DNA of 64,000 nt from an uncultured Lachnospiraceae bacterium (GCA_934339365.1 CAKRHW010000009.1:1-64000), one strand, 5' to 3'; shown: positions 52,715 through 62,752, counted from the first letter of the stretch. Program-made: numbers and translations. The notes: generated by a model not told the origin, from the sequence alone.

Positions 52715-54523
52715 ATGAAGGGAAGAAGAAAAAGAGTAATTCCAGGGTTTGGCCTGTCGATGGGTGTTACCCTTACCATGCTTAGTTTTGTAGTTTTGAT
52801 TCCACTGATTTCTTTAGTGGTTTATACTTCTAAGCTGAGTTTCCATGAGATTGTGGAAACACTTACGATGAAAAGAGTGTTGTCATCCTTTTATGTAAGT
52901 TTTGTGACAGCATTTATTGCATCATTGATTAATGCGGTTATGGGACTTGTGTTAGCATGGGTGCTGGTGCGCTATCAGTTCCCGGGAAAACGGATTATAG
53001 ATGGCATGATAGAATTGCCATTTGCACTGCCAACAGCGGTAGCCGGAATTGCATTGACATATCTGACAACAGATCAGGGATGGATTGGTAAGTTTTTTGC
53101 AAAGTTTGGAATTGAGATTGCATATACCAAATTAGGAATTACCGTCGCATTAATTTTTGTGGGAATTCCATTTGTAGTAAGATCGGTACAACCGGTTTTA
53201 GAAAAGTTAGACGGTTCTTATGAAGAAGCTGCCGGCGTGCTGGGAGCAAGTAAGAGCAGAATTTTCTGGAAAGTTATCTTCCCGGAAGTAAAACCGGCAT
53301 TATTTACCGGATTTGGACTTGCCTTTGGACGGTGTTTAGGAGAATACGGAAGCGTTGTATTTATCGCAGGAAATAAACCGTATTCTACAGAAATTACACC
53401 ACTGATTATTATGTCAAAGTTACAGGAATTTGACTATGCGAGTGCGACAGCAATTGCACTTGTTATGCTATTAGTTGCGTTTTTGATTTTATTTTCGATT
53501 AATCTTGTTCAGGCGAAGAATGAGAGAAAGGTAAATGGAGGTGGACAGGTAAGAAGAAAATCTAAAGTTTGCAGTTCCATCGCACAGGCCTTCACACCGG
53601 TTCGGGAAGCAATAGAAAATATTTCTTTCTCCATCGATGAAAAAGTAAAAAGCAGAAGAAGAAAAAAAGCAGCTTTACAGGGAGAAAAAAAGAAACCGTT
53701 TCAGAATAGAGAAAAAAGAGAAATTCTTTTAAGAAGAGTGCTTATTGGAATCAGTGTTTTATTTTTGTTTGTGATGTTAGTATTACCACTTGGAGTTGTT
53801 CTTTCACAGGCATTTCGAAATGGTGTAGGACAGTATGTGAAAGCGGTTACAGATGAATATACAGTAAAGGCATTACTTCTTACTTTAGAAGCGACTGTGA
53901 TTGCAGTTGTGGTAAATACGATTTTCGGTGTATTTGCAGCATGGGCAATTACGAAGTTCCAATTTAAAGGAAAAAAACTGTTAACCACTTTTATCGATAT
54001 ACCGGTTACGATCTCACCGGTCATCGCCGGATTGATTTTTATTTTACTGTTTGGAAGGAATAGTTTTTTATATCCATATTTGCAGACATTAAAAATTAGT
54101 GTTGTATTTGCTGTTCCAGGAATTGTGTTAGCAACGATTTTTGTTACATTTCCATTTATATCGAGAGAGTTAATTCCGGTATTAGAGGCAGAAGGAACAG
54201 ATGAGGAAGAAGCAGCCGCATTGATGGGTGCAAGTGGATTTACCATTTTCCGCAAGATTACATTTCCACATATTAAATGGGCATTCCTCTATGGAGTCGT
54301 GTTATGTACGGCAAGAGCAATGGGAGAGTTCGGTGCAGTATCTGTTTTATCCGGACATTTACGTGGACTGACAAATACATTACCTTTACATATTGAGATT
54401 TTATTTAATGAATTTCAGTATATACCGGCATTTGCAGTATCTTCGGTGCTGGTAGTCATATCTGTAGTGATTTTAGTAATTAGAAGTGTACTTGAGTATA
54501 AAGGAAAGAAGAAAGCAGAATAA
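52715..54523 (+). CDS. fused CysT-CysW sulfate ABC transporter permease
   Basis: 602 residues, about twice the normal size. Residues 1-265 match CysT and residues about 336-602 match CysW, each with six or so helices and its own EAA loop (EEAAGVLGASKSRIFWKVIF at about 170-189; EEEAAALMGASGFTIFRKIT at about 497-516). A basic linker of roughly 70 residues (SRRRKKAAL) joins them and is presumably cytoplasmic. The usual system has two separate genes. No internal stop or ribosome binding site plus start separates the halves, so a real fusion is likely. The ATG follows GGAGG, 13 bp after sbp. Confidence 0.92.
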   Translation: MKGRRKRVIPGFGLSMGVTLTMLSFVVLIPLISLVVYTSKLSFHEIVETLTMKRVLSSFYVSFVTAFIASLINAVMGLVLAWVLVRYQFPGKRIIDGMIELPFALPTAVAGIALTYLTTDQGWIGKFFAKFGIEIAYTKLGITVALIFVGIPFVVRSVQPVLEKLDGSYEEAAGVLGASKSRIFWKVIFPEVKPALFTGFGLAFGRCLGEYGSVVFIAGNKPYSTEITPLIIMSKLQEFDYASATAIALVMLLVAFLILFSINLVQAKNERKVNGGGQVRRKSKVCSSIAQAFTPVREAIENISFSIDEKVKSRRRKKAALQGEKKKPFQNREKREILLRRVLIGISVLFLFVMLVLPLGVVLSQAFRNGVGQYVKAVTDEYTVKALLLTLEATVIAVVVNTIFGVFAAWAITKFQFKGKKLLTTFIDIPVTISPVIAGLIFILLFGRNSFLYPYLQTLKISVVFAVPGIVLATIFVTFPFISRELIPVLEAEGTDEEEAAALMGASGFTIFRKITFPHIKWAFLYGVVLCTARAMGEFGAVSVLSGHLRGLTNTLPLHIEILFNEFQYIPAFAVSSVLVVISVVILVIRSVLEYKGKKKAE

Positions 54524-54555
54524 TGTCTTTGAGAGAAAAGCGAATGGAGGATGTT

Positions 54556-55614
54556 ATGTACGTTGAATTAAAAGATATTAATAAGATGTATGGTGACTAT
54601 AAGGCATCAAGACATGTGAATTTTGGAATTGAAAAAGGAAAACTTGTTGCACTTCTAGGACCAAGTGGAAGTGGTAAGACGACCATCCTTCGAATGCTTG
54701 CAGGTTTAGAGCAGCCGGATTCCGGAGAAATTGTGATTGCAGGAAAGGTTGTGAATCATATTGCAGCAAGTGAGAGAGGAATTGGATTTGTTTTCCAGAA
54801 TTATGCGTTATTTCGTTATATGACAGTGTTTGATAACATTGCATTTGGATTAAAAATAAAAAAAGCGGATAAGCGTTATATAAAAGAACGGGTGATGGAA
54901 CTGATCAAACTCATCGGATTAGAGGGAATGGAAAAACGTTATCCAAGCCAGTTATCCGGAGGACAGCGACAAAGAGTTGCGTTTGCAAGAGCACTTGCTC
55001 CAAACCCACAATTATTGTTATTAGATGAGCCATTTGCGGCAATTGATGCGAAGGTTCGAAAAGAATTGAGAAGCTGGTTAAAGGAAACAATTGAAAAGCT
55101 TGGAATTACAAGTATTTTTGTTACGCATGATCAGGAAGAAGCGATTGAAGTTGCAGATGAGATTATTGTGACGAATAAGGGACGGATTGAACAAAAGGGA
55201 ACTCCATTAGAGATTTATCAGAATCCGAAAACCGCATTTACAGCATCGTTTTTTGGACAGACTTCCGTTATTGACCGTTATGAAGAATTTCATTCCTTTG
55301 AACATATTGAAGGAGCAGAAAAAGCTGTGGTTCGACCAGAATTTATTCAGGTTACAAAAGAGAATGAAGTGCAGATTTACAAGACTTCTTCTTCAAAAGG
55401 AATTGTAGAAAGCACTTTATTTAAAGGAGACCGTCAGGAGTTGCATATTCGTGTGAATGGGAATCTGCTTACGGCTCAGAGAGGATTAAATGAGGCAAAG
55501 GTTGAAGCAGGAGAGTCGGTGAATGTATTTATTTATCGCCTGTTTGTCATTCGTGGAGAGGAAGCATTTTTATTAGAGAATCAGTCATTGCAGGAAGATT
55601 CTATTTATATCTGA
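54556..55614 (+). CDS. cysA: sulfate ABC transporter ATP-binding protein
   Basis: 352 residues. Walker A GPSGSGKTTILRM, Q-loop FVFQNYALFRYMTV, signature LSGGQRQRVAFARAL, Walker B LLLLDEPFAAID and switch FVTHDQEEAIEVAD are intact. The C-terminal part after 240 is the CysA-type regulatory extension. I chose the ATG at 54556 (GGAGG 5-6 bp upstream); an ATG at 54523 overlaps the permease stop. Confidence 0.94.
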   Translation: MYVELKDINKMYGDYKASRHVNFGIEKGKLVALLGPSGSGKTTILRMLAGLEQPDSGEIVIAGKVVNHIAASERGIGFVFQNYALFRYMTVFDNIAFGLKIKKADKRYIKERVMELIKLIGLEGMEKRYPSQLSGGQRQRVAFARALAPNPQLLLLDEPFAAIDAKVRKELRSWLKETIEKLGITSIFVTHDQEEAIEVADEIIVTNKGRIEQKGTPLEIYQNPKTAFTASFFGQTSVIDRYEEFHSFEHIEGAEKAVVRPEFIQVTKENEVQIYKTSSSKGIVESTLFKGDRQELHIRVNGNLLTAQRGLNEAKVEAGESVNVFIYRLFVIRGEEAFLLENQSLQEDSIYI

Positions 55615-55709
55615 TTGTCGGAAACGTTGCAAAAATTGCAATGCATGGTATTATTTGATTATATTTTTACGGACAAATATCATTGGAAGTTATTGGAAGG
55701 GAGATAAAG

Positions 55710-57374
55710 ATGAGAACAAAAGAATTAGAGGCAGATGTACTGATTATTGGTGGTGGAACTGCCGGATGTTTTGCAGGCATCACATTAGGAAAAGAAAAAA
55801 ACAGAAAAGTTCTTGTAGTGGAAAAGGCAAATATTAAGCGAAGTGGTTGTTTAGCGGCCGGTGTCAATGCAATCAATGCCTACATTACAGAGGGACATGT
55901 GCCACAGGATTATGTAGATTACGCAAAGAAAGATGCAGAAGGAATTGTAAGAGAAGACTTACTATTGTCGATGTGTGAACGGTTAAATCATGTGACAGAA
56001 GAGATGGAGAAATTAGGACTTGTCATTTTAAAAGATGAAAATGGAAAGTATGTAACAAGAGGAAACCGTAATATTAAGATTAACGGAGAAAATATTAAGC
56101 CAATCTTAGCAGAGGCAGTAAAAGCACAGGAAAATGTTACGATTTTAAATCATGTGAATGTAACGGATTATATTGTAGAAGATGGCGTAATCAAAGGTGC
56201 AGTCGGATTTGATGTAAATGAAGATGTTTTTTATCTGTTCAAAGCCAAAGCCGTTATTTGTGCAACCGGTGGTGCGGCTGGTCTTTATCGTCCAAATAAT
56301 CCAGGATTTTCCAGACATAAGATGTGGTATCCGCCATTTAACACAGGAGCGGGATATGCTATGGGAATTCGTGCAGGAGCAGAGATGACAACTTTTGAAA
56401 TGCGTTTTATTGCACTTCGCTGTAAAGATACTATTGCACCGACAGGAACCATTGCTCAGGGTGTTTTTGCAAAACAGATGAATTCGAAAAAAGAGATTTA
56501 TGAGAAAAAATATGGTCTTACGACATCACAGAGATTGTATGGAACAGTAACAGAAAACAGGGAAGGAAGAGGTCCTTGTTATTTGAAAACAGATGAAATC
56601 TCAAAGGAACAGGAACAGGATTTATATAAAGCATATTTAAATATGGCACCAAGCCAGACATTGAAATGGCTAGAAGCGGGAAAAGGACCTTCTGAGCAGA
56701 ATGTAGAAATTGAGGGAACAGAACCGTATATTGTTGGTGGACATACAGCAAGTGGATACTGGGTAAATAATGACAGAGAAACAACCATTCATGGATTATT
56801 TGCAGCAGGAGATGTTGCAGGAGGATGTCCACAGAAATATGTAACCGGTGCGTTGGCAGAAGGCGAGATTGCAGCAGAGGCTGTTGTAAAATATCTAGAA
56901 AAAGAGGATTCTTCTAATACAGCAGAAAAAGAAGAGAAAATTCAGGCATTTGCAGAGGCAAAGAAGAAAGAATACGAAAAGTATCTGCAGAATAAAAAGA
57001 CACTCATTGATACAGAAGCATTAGAAGAAACCATGCAGAAAATCATGGATCAGTATGCGGGTGGTATCAGTACAGATTATCAATGTAATGAAAGCAGATT
57101 ACAGCTTGCCGAAGAGAAGATTTGCAGAGTTGAGTCGGTTTGTGAAGAGCTTGCAGCAGATGATATGGATGATTTGCTTCGTATCTATGAATTGAAGGAA
57201 AGACTGGTAGTCTGCAAGGTTGTAATTGCACATTTGCTTGCGAGAAAAGAAACCAGATGGCATAGTTTTGGCGAAAACATGGATTATCCGGAAAAGAGTA
57301 AGGAATGGGAGAAATACGTAAATTCCAGAATGAAGGATGGAAAAATAGAGATGATCTATCGTGAACTTCAGTAA
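55710..57374 (+). CDS. AprA-type adenylylsulfate (APS) reductase flavoprotein
   Basis: 554 residues, shorter than dissimilatory AprA (about 650). FAD motif VLIIGGGTAGCFAGITL at the N-terminus, ICATGGAAGLYRPNNPG, the AprA-like block AGYAMGIRAGAEMTTFEMRF with IALRCKD and PTGTIAQGVF, and GLFAAGDVAGGCPQKYVTGA near the end of the FAD domain. It would reduce APS to AMP and sulfite using electrons from the ferredoxin gene after it. Placement between CysA and CysDN supports assimilatory use. A fumarate-reductase-like flavoprotein is the alternative. Confidence 0.85.
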   Translation: MRTKELEADVLIIGGGTAGCFAGITLGKEKNRKVLVVEKANIKRSGCLAAGVNAINAYITEGHVPQDYVDYAKKDAEGIVREDLLLSMCERLNHVTEEMEKLGLVILKDENGKYVTRGNRNIKINGENIKPILAEAVKAQENVTILNHVNVTDYIVEDGVIKGAVGFDVNEDVFYLFKAKAVICATGGAAGLYRPNNPGFSRHKMWYPPFNTGAGYAMGIRAGAEMTTFEMRFIALRCKDTIAPTGTIAQGVFAKQMNSKKEIYEKKYGLTTSQRLYGTVTENREGRGPCYLKTDEISKEQEQDLYKAYLNMAPSQTLKWLEAGKGPSEQNVEIEGTEPYIVGGHTASGYWVNNDRETTIHGLFAAGDVAGGCPQKYVTGALAEGEIAAEAVVKYLEKEDSSNTAEKEEKIQAFAEAKKKEYEKYLQNKKTLIDTEALEETMQKIMDQYAGGISTDYQCNESRLQLAEEKICRVESVCEELAADDMDDLLRIYELKERLVVCKVVIAHLLARKETRWHSFGENMDYPEKSKEWEKYVNSRMKDGKIEMIYRELQ

Positions 57375-57430
57375 GAAAATATCAGTGGAAAACAAACCAA
57401 ATAGAAATAAAATGTGAAATGGAGGCTAAT

Positions 57431-57745
57431 ATGAGCATAAAGATAAAAAATGATCTATGCGTCGGATGCAGACGATGTGTAGAAGCATGTCCGGGAAATC
57501 TAATTAAAATAGATGCACAAGGAAAGGCATTTATCAAACATGAAAGAGATTGCTGGGGATGTACTTCTTGTGTAAAAGAGTGTAAGACAGGAGCAATTTT
57601 GTTTTACTTAGGAGCTGATATTGGAGGTAGAGGAAGCACATTATCTGTTACGGAAAAAGGAGATATCAATACCTGGTCTATTACATCACCAACAGGACAG
57701 GTACAGGAGATTGAAGTAAATAAAAAAGATGCAAATAAATATTAA
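57431..57745 (+). CDS. AprB-like two-cluster ferredoxin
   Basis: 104 residues. Two [4Fe-4S] motifs: CVGCRRCVEACP near 11-22 and CWGCTSCVKEC near 42-52, then a short beta-rich tail. Electron-transfer partner of the AprA-like protein. ATG at 57431 follows GGAGG. Confidence 0.9.
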   Translation: MSIKIKNDLCVGCRRCVEACPGNLIKIDAQGKAFIKHERDCWGCTSCVKECKTGAILFYLGADIGGRGSTLSVTEKGDINTWSITSPTGQVQEIEVNKKDANKY

Positions 57746-57776
57746 ATATCATTCTTAATGAAGGAGGAAATCGACA

Positions 57777-58676
57777 ATGGGAAATTTATCTCATCTTGAT
57801 GCCTTAGAGGCAGAAGCAATATATATTATTCGTGAGGTTGCAGCAGAATGCGAAAATCCGGTTATGTTGTATTCAATTGGAAAGGACAGTTCAGTTATGC
57901 TGCATTTGGCAATGAAAGCATTTTATCCGGAGAAACCACCATTTCCATTTTTACATATTGATACAACATGGAAATTCAAAGAAATGATTCAGTTTAGAGA
58001 TCATATTGCAAAGAAACTTGGAATCAATATGTTAGTGTATACAAATGAAGAAGGGGTTAAGGCAGGAATTAATCCATTTGATCATGGTTCTGCATATACA
58101 GATATTATGAAGACACAGGCATTGAAGCAGGCTTTAAGCAAGTACAAATTTACAGCTGCTTTCGGTGGTGGACGTAGAGATGAAGAAAAATCCAGAGCAA
58201 AGGAAAGAATCTTTTCATTCCGAAATGAAGCACAGGCATGGGATCCGAAAAATCAGCGTCCGGAGATGTGGAAACTCTATAATACAAAGATTCATAAGGG
58301 TGAAAGTATTCGTGTATTCCCAATTTCTAACTGGACAGAAAAGGATATCTGGCAATACATTAAGAGAGAAAATATTGAAATCGTTCCTCTTTATTATGCA
58401 AAGGAAAGACCGGTTATTGAACGTGATGGCAATCTTATTATGGTAGATGATGATCGTCTGAAGTTAAAAGAAGGCGAAAAGATTGAAAACAGAATGGTTC
58501 GTTTCCGTACATTAGGATGCTATCCTCTGACAGGAGCAGTAGAATCGGATGCAGATACGTTAGACAAGATTATTGATGAAACATTAAGTGCAGTAGATTC
58601 TGAGCGTACAAGTCGTGTGATTGATCATGAGGCTGCCGGAAGCATGGAAAGAAGAAAGAAGGAGGGTTATTTCTAG
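57777..58676 (+). CDS. cysD: sulfate adenylyltransferase subunit 2
   Basis: 299 residues. PP-loop YSIGKDSSVMLHLAMKAF near 32-49, GGGRRDEEKSRAKERIFSFR, and FRTLGCYPLTGAVES. With CysN it makes APS from sulfate and ATP. It is preceded by GAAGGAGG and ends 1 bp before the cysN start. Confidence 0.97.
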   Translation: MGNLSHLDALEAEAIYIIREVAAECENPVMLYSIGKDSSVMLHLAMKAFYPEKPPFPFLHIDTTWKFKEMIQFRDHIAKKLGINMLVYTNEEGVKAGINPFDHGSAYTDIMKTQALKQALSKYKFTAAFGGGRRDEEKSRAKERIFSFRNEAQAWDPKNQRPEMWKLYNTKIHKGESIRVFPISNWTEKDIWQYIKRENIEIVPLYYAKERPVIERDGNLIMVDDDRLKLKEGEKIENRMVRFRTLGCYPLTGAVESDADTLDKIIDETLSAVDSERTSRVIDHEAAGSMERRKKEGYF

Positions 58677-58677
58677 G

Positions 58678-60339
58678 ATGAAAGGATTATTAAAATTTAT
58701 AACTTGCGGAAGTGTAGATGATGGAAAGTCTACTTTAATAGGACATATTCTTTACGACTCAAAGTTAATTTATGCAGATCAGGAAAAAGCACTTGAGTTA
58801 GATTCTAGAGTAGGAAGTCGTGAAGGAAAAATAGATTACTCTCTTTTATTAGATGGTCTGATGGCAGAAAGAGAGCAGGGAATCACAATTGATGTTGCAT
58901 ATCGTTATTTTACAACAGACTACAGAAGTTTTATTGTAGCAGATACTCCGGGACATGAAGAGTATACAAGAAACATGGCAGTTGGAGCTTCTTTTGCAGA
59001 TTTAGCAATTATTTTAGTAGATGCAAAGCAGGGAGTTTTGATTCAGACAAAGCGTCATGCAAGAATCTGTGCATTAATGGGAATCCGCCATTTCGTATTT
59101 GCCGTTAATAAAATGGATTTAGTTGGATATAGTGAAGAACGTTTCAAGGAAATTGAAAAGCAGATTGATGAGTTGAAACAGGAATTAGCACTTGAGAACG
59201 TTGTCATCATTCCTGTTTCTGCAACAGAAGGTGATAATGTTACAACAAAATCAGAAAATACACCTTGGTATCAGGGAAAAGCATTACTTCCTTATCTTGA
59301 AACCGTTGATGTATCGGTTGCAGAGGAAGAAGCAGGATTCTATCTTCCAGTACAGCGTGTATGCCGTCCAAATCATGAATTTCGTGGTTTCCAGGGACAG
59401 ATTGAAGCAGGTACTGTTCATGTTGGAGATGAGATTGTTTCCTTACCAAGCAATGAGAAGGCACATGTAAAGAGCATTCTTGTTGGAGACCGTACAGAAG
59501 CAGAAGCACAAAAGGGACAGCCGGTTACGATTCAGCTTGACAGAGAAGTGGATGTATCAAGAGGATGCGTATTAACAAAAAATGCCGACCTTAAAATATC
59601 TTCTTCTATTCAGGCAACAATTCTCTGGATGGATGATGAGAAACTTGAAAATGGAAAGAATTTCTTTATTAAGTTAGGTACGAAAATGATTCCTGGTATT
59701 GTAACAGAGATTGTATCTGCAATTGATGTGAACACAGGAGAGAAAACAAAAGTAGAAGAATTAAAGAAAAATGAAATTGCAATTTGTAATGTAACATTTG
59801 CTGATAAGATTGTCGTAGATGATTTTGCAAAGCACAGAACAATGGGTGAATTCATTTTCATTGACAGAATTACAAATATGACATCTGCCTGCGGTGTTGT
59901 AACAGGTGTATTAGAGGAAAATGGTTTAAGTGACAGAAAGGTAACGAGAGAAACACGTAGTGCCTTAAAGGGACAGACTCCGGTAACTGTTGCATTCCCA
60001 GTCGGCCAGAATGGAATTACAAAGGAACTGGTGGAAGAAGTAGAACGTAATTTAAGTATCGATGGAAGACATACGTATTTATATCAGCCAGAGAATCAGC
60101 AGGAAGTAGAAACAGTAGTAAAACATCTGCAAGAGGCAGGAATTGTAGTTTTACTTGCTTATGACGCTGAGATTAAGGTTCCGGACGCAGTTCGTACTGC
60201 AAAGAACTTTATCGATGAATGGCAGAAGGAAGTAGAACTGACAGGTAAAAAAGAAGAGGATGCAGAAAAGATAGCTGCATTTATAAAAAAGAAATCCGTA
60301 TTTTCAACAGGAATTGCAAGGGATGGAGAATATATTTAG
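58678..60339 (+). CDS. cysN: sulfate adenylyltransferase subunit 1 (GTPase)
   Basis: 553 residues. G1 GSVDDGKSTLIG, G3 DTPGHEEYTRNMA, G4 NKMDLVG, then elongation-factor-like beta domains. GTP hydrolysis drives APS formation by CysD. No CysC (APS kinase) domain is fused; the C-terminal 110 residues (from about 440) carry a further helical part, KHLQEAGIVVLLAYDAE, that somewhat recalls an APS-kinase-related remnant but lacks a P-loop. Confidence 0.95.
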   Translation: MKGLLKFITCGSVDDGKSTLIGHILYDSKLIYADQEKALELDSRVGSREGKIDYSLLLDGLMAEREQGITIDVAYRYFTTDYRSFIVADTPGHEEYTRNMAVGASFADLAIILVDAKQGVLIQTKRHARICALMGIRHFVFAVNKMDLVGYSEERFKEIEKQIDELKQELALENVVIIPVSATEGDNVTTKSENTPWYQGKALLPYLETVDVSVAEEEAGFYLPVQRVCRPNHEFRGFQGQIEAGTVHVGDEIVSLPSNEKAHVKSILVGDRTEAEAQKGQPVTIQLDREVDVSRGCVLTKNADLKISSSIQATILWMDDEKLENGKNFFIKLGTKMIPGIVTEIVSAIDVNTGEKTKVEELKKNEIAICNVTFADKIVVDDFAKHRTMGEFIFIDRITNMTSACGVVTGVLEENGLSDRKVTRETRSALKGQTPVTVAFPVGQNGITKELVEEVERNLSIDGRHTYLYQPENQQEVETVVKHLQEAGIVVLLAYDAEIKVPDAVRTAKNFIDEWQKEVELTGKKEEDAEKIAAFIKKKSVFSTGIARDGEYI

Positions 60340-60371
60340 ACTGCCATTTGTGAGATAGATTGGAGGTAAAA

Positions 60372-60818
60372 ATGAAAATTTCCAGAAAGGGAAGATATGC
60401 ACTGCGTACTTTGATTTATTTTGCCATGAATGGGAAAGAAAAAAAGATTACTTTAAATCATGTCGCAAAAGCGAATGGTATTTCGGTAAAATATTTAGAA
60501 CAGATTTATGCCAGCTTAAGGAGAGCGGGAATCGTAAAAAGTGAGCATGGTATTAACGGCGGGTATATTCTAAATAAGGCACCGGAAAAAATTACGGTAG
60601 AGGAAATTCTAGATGCAGTGGAAGGAGATTACCGGATTGAATCAGAGGAAATCTCAAAAGATTGTCTGTTTGGTGGAATATCTGAGATTATCCAGACACG
60701 TGTCATTGATGAAATTAACGACAAAACAGGAGAAGTAATTAGTAACCTGACCTTACAGGATTTGGTAGATGATTATAATGAATCCTGTAAAGCTGTGGAT
60801 GAGATGTATTATATCTAA
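60372..60818 (+). CDS. Rrf2-family transcriptional regulator (CymR-like)
   Basis: 148 residues. The winged helix begins MKISRKGRYALRTLIYFA and has HVAKANGISVKYLEQIYASL and GIVKSEHGINGGYILNKAPE. Only one cysteine (SKDCLFG region near 98) lies in the cluster/sensor position where IscR has three, as in CymR-type regulators of sulfur metabolism. Being last in the operon, it is a likely autoregulator acting at the palindrome at 51595. Confidence 0.9.
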   Translation: MKISRKGRYALRTLIYFAMNGKEKKITLNHVAKANGISVKYLEQIYASLRRAGIVKSEHGINGGYILNKAPEKITVEEILDAVEGDYRIESEEISKDCLFGGISEIIQTRVIDEINDKTGEVISNLTLQDLVDDYNESCKAVDEMYYI

Positions 60819-60820
60819 AA

Positions 60821-60855
60821 AATATCGCCTTACGAATTGTAAGGCGATATTTTTG
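60821..60855 (+). terminator. intrinsic terminator of the sulfate operon
   Basis: AATATCGCCTTAC and GTAAGGCGATATT form a perfect 13 bp stem with a 5 nt loop, followed by TTTTG; A-runs before the stem may let it serve the convergent gene too. Confidence 0.92.
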
Positions 60856-60868
60856 TATAAAAAGAAAA

Positions 60869-62752
60869 TTAGTTTTGATCCGCACTTTCGTATTTGCAGG
60901 TTGTTTTTCCAATCTGTTCGGTCAGAGGAGTCTGGCCAAGTTTTACATCGGATGTACAATTTGAAATCTGGCTGCCTTCTGCACGTCCTGCAATTGCTCC
61001 TGGAGTAACAGCACCATTTATCGTACCGGTTACCGAACAGTTGCTCACATGGAAACGTGTTTCTTCTCCGTAATAGTAAAGACCTGTACCGACGATACCA
61101 CCAACATGAGTTGCATTGTTTGCAGTAATCTGAATGTTTGCAGTACAGTTTGAAATTTCAGAAGGATACTTTGTTGTTACAACACCTTCGGATGCCAAAG
61201 CAATTTTTGGATTAGAATGTGTACCGGCATATCCGCAGATTCCACCAATAGCATGGCCACCCTTTGGTGCATCAATTGTTACAGTTGCTTTGCAATTAGT
61301 TACGGTATCCATCATTTCTAAACATCCGCCGATGCCACCTAGTCCGACAGGTTCATTTCCGGTTGCCTTAATTGATCCGGTTGCAGTACAGTTTGTTACA
61401 TTACCACCAAATCCGCCACCGACAATTAAACCACCACATTCAGCAATATCGCACTGAACAAGGCCCTTTGAAAAGTCATTATTTCCAATTACGGTAACGG
61501 TTACAGAAGATGCTGTGGCATTGGTAATGTTTCCGGTAGAACCACCAACAATTCCTCCGATGCAGTTATTTCCTGTAACGGAAGAGGTTCCAGAAAGGGA
61601 TAAGTTCGTAAGAGTTCCACCCATGTTATAACCAACGATTCCACCGATTGCCATGGAATTTGCACCTGTTGAAGAAATATTAGCATTTACTACCGTTAGG
61701 TTTTTAATTGTTCCACAGTTGATTCCAAATAATCCGGCACCGATATCATCTTTGGCAGAAGTAAATTTGACATTAGAAATGGTATGCTGATTTCCATCAA
61801 AGTTTCCTAAGAACATGGTATAATGTGTTTTTTTATCGTTCATATTTCCAATCGGTGTCCAAGGGGTATTACCTAAGTTAATATCTTTTGTTAACTTAAT
61901 ATATTTTCCATAATATCCGTAGTGGGAACCATCATTGACACTCTTACAGAAAGCCTGTAACTGCTTTTTATTTGCAATGTGGTATGGGTCAGATTTTGTA
62001 CCCGTTCCACCTGCAAAGAATGAAGTGTCAGGGGTTAGATTTTCCTCACAGAATAACTGAATTACGTTTTTAATTAATTTTTTCGAGCGCTTTACAGGGA
62101 TGGCACCGACATTCCAGTAAGCATACTTTCCGGAAGTAAACTGACTCAGTGCTTTTTTATTGCTTCCATAGCGGAATTCTGTATGGTAGGTTGTTTTTGG
62201 TGTATCCTGTGCGATAGAGAAGTAGGTAAATTCACCGGATTTCTTATCATTACTCTTATACAGATAAGAACCAGTTGATTTGTTAAAACCTACGAAATGA
62301 TATTTATGAGAAAAGACTACCTTTCCCTTTGCATTTTTTCCAGTAATCTGATTTTTCTTGAAGGTGATTTTTTTCAACTTCTTTGTAAAATTACAGTTAA
62401 ATGCGATAGTAGATTTTTTCTTGTAATATTTTACCGCTTTTTTACCGTATTTTTTGCCACTGACACTGGCTTTTAACTTTTTAGCGGCATCATTTGCATT
62501 TGCTTTGCCGACAAAAGGTTCACAACTTGAAGTCCAGTATTTATTGTATTTCTTTTGAAATAGAACCGGGAACAGTTCTTCATAGGTCCCGGAAATATCG
62601 GATAAGAGCTTTTCTGCCTTTTTAGAATCCGATGTTTTCGAATTGGTTTTAGCACTTGCTGAAATATTTCCGACTGTCGGAAATGAAACCATGGCAACGG
62701 CCAGGGTAGTAGGAAGAATTCTTCCTGAAAGTTTGTTTAAAAATTTCTTCAT
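60869..62752 (-). CDS. secreted protein: ZinT-like domain plus GLUG-repeat beta-helix
   Basis: 627 residues. A signal peptide (about 1-34, ending ISASA) is followed at 45-235 by a stretch that follows ZinT/YodA lipocalin order: SGTYEELFPVL, YYKKKSTIAFN, ITFKKNQITGKN, SHKYHFVGF, GEFTYFSIAQDTPKTTYHTE and WNVGAIPV. Of the ZinT zinc histidines only one appears kept (about His190), with Ala and Glu at the others. Residues about 245-625 are GLUG-type repeats (GGIVGYNMGGTLTNLSLSG and many alike), a surface beta-helix. No sorting motif is seen. Start ATG follows GGAGG. The ZinT call is by eye; the GLUG call is firm. Confidence 0.75.
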   Translation of the reverse strand: MKKFLNKLSGRILPTTLAVAMVSFPTVGNISASAKTNSKTSDSKKAEKLLSDISGTYEELFPVLFQKKYNKYWTSSCEPFVGKANANDAAKKLKASVSGKKYGKKAVKYYKKKSTIAFNCNFTKKLKKITFKKNQITGKNAKGKVVFSHKYHFVGFNKSTGSYLYKSNDKKSGEFTYFSIAQDTPKTTYHTEFRYGSNKKALSQFTSGKYAYWNVGAIPVKRSKKLIKNVIQLFCEENLTPDTSFFAGGTGTKSDPYHIANKKQLQAFCKSVNDGSHYGYYGKYIKLTKDINLGNTPWTPIGNMNDKKTHYTMFLGNFDGNQHTISNVKFTSAKDDIGAGLFGINCGTIKNLTVVNANISSTGANSMAIGGIVGYNMGGTLTNLSLSGTSSVTGNNCIGGIVGGSTGNITNATASSVTVTVIGNNDFSKGLVQCDIAECGGLIVGGGFGGNVTNCTATGSIKATGNEPVGLGGIGGCLEMMDTVTNCKATVTIDAPKGGHAIGGICGYAGTHSNPKIALASEGVVTTKYPSEISNCTANIQITANNATHVGGIVGTGLYYYGEETRFHVSNCSVTGTINGAVTPGAIAGRAEGSQISNCTSDVKLGQTPLTEQIGKTTCKYESADQN

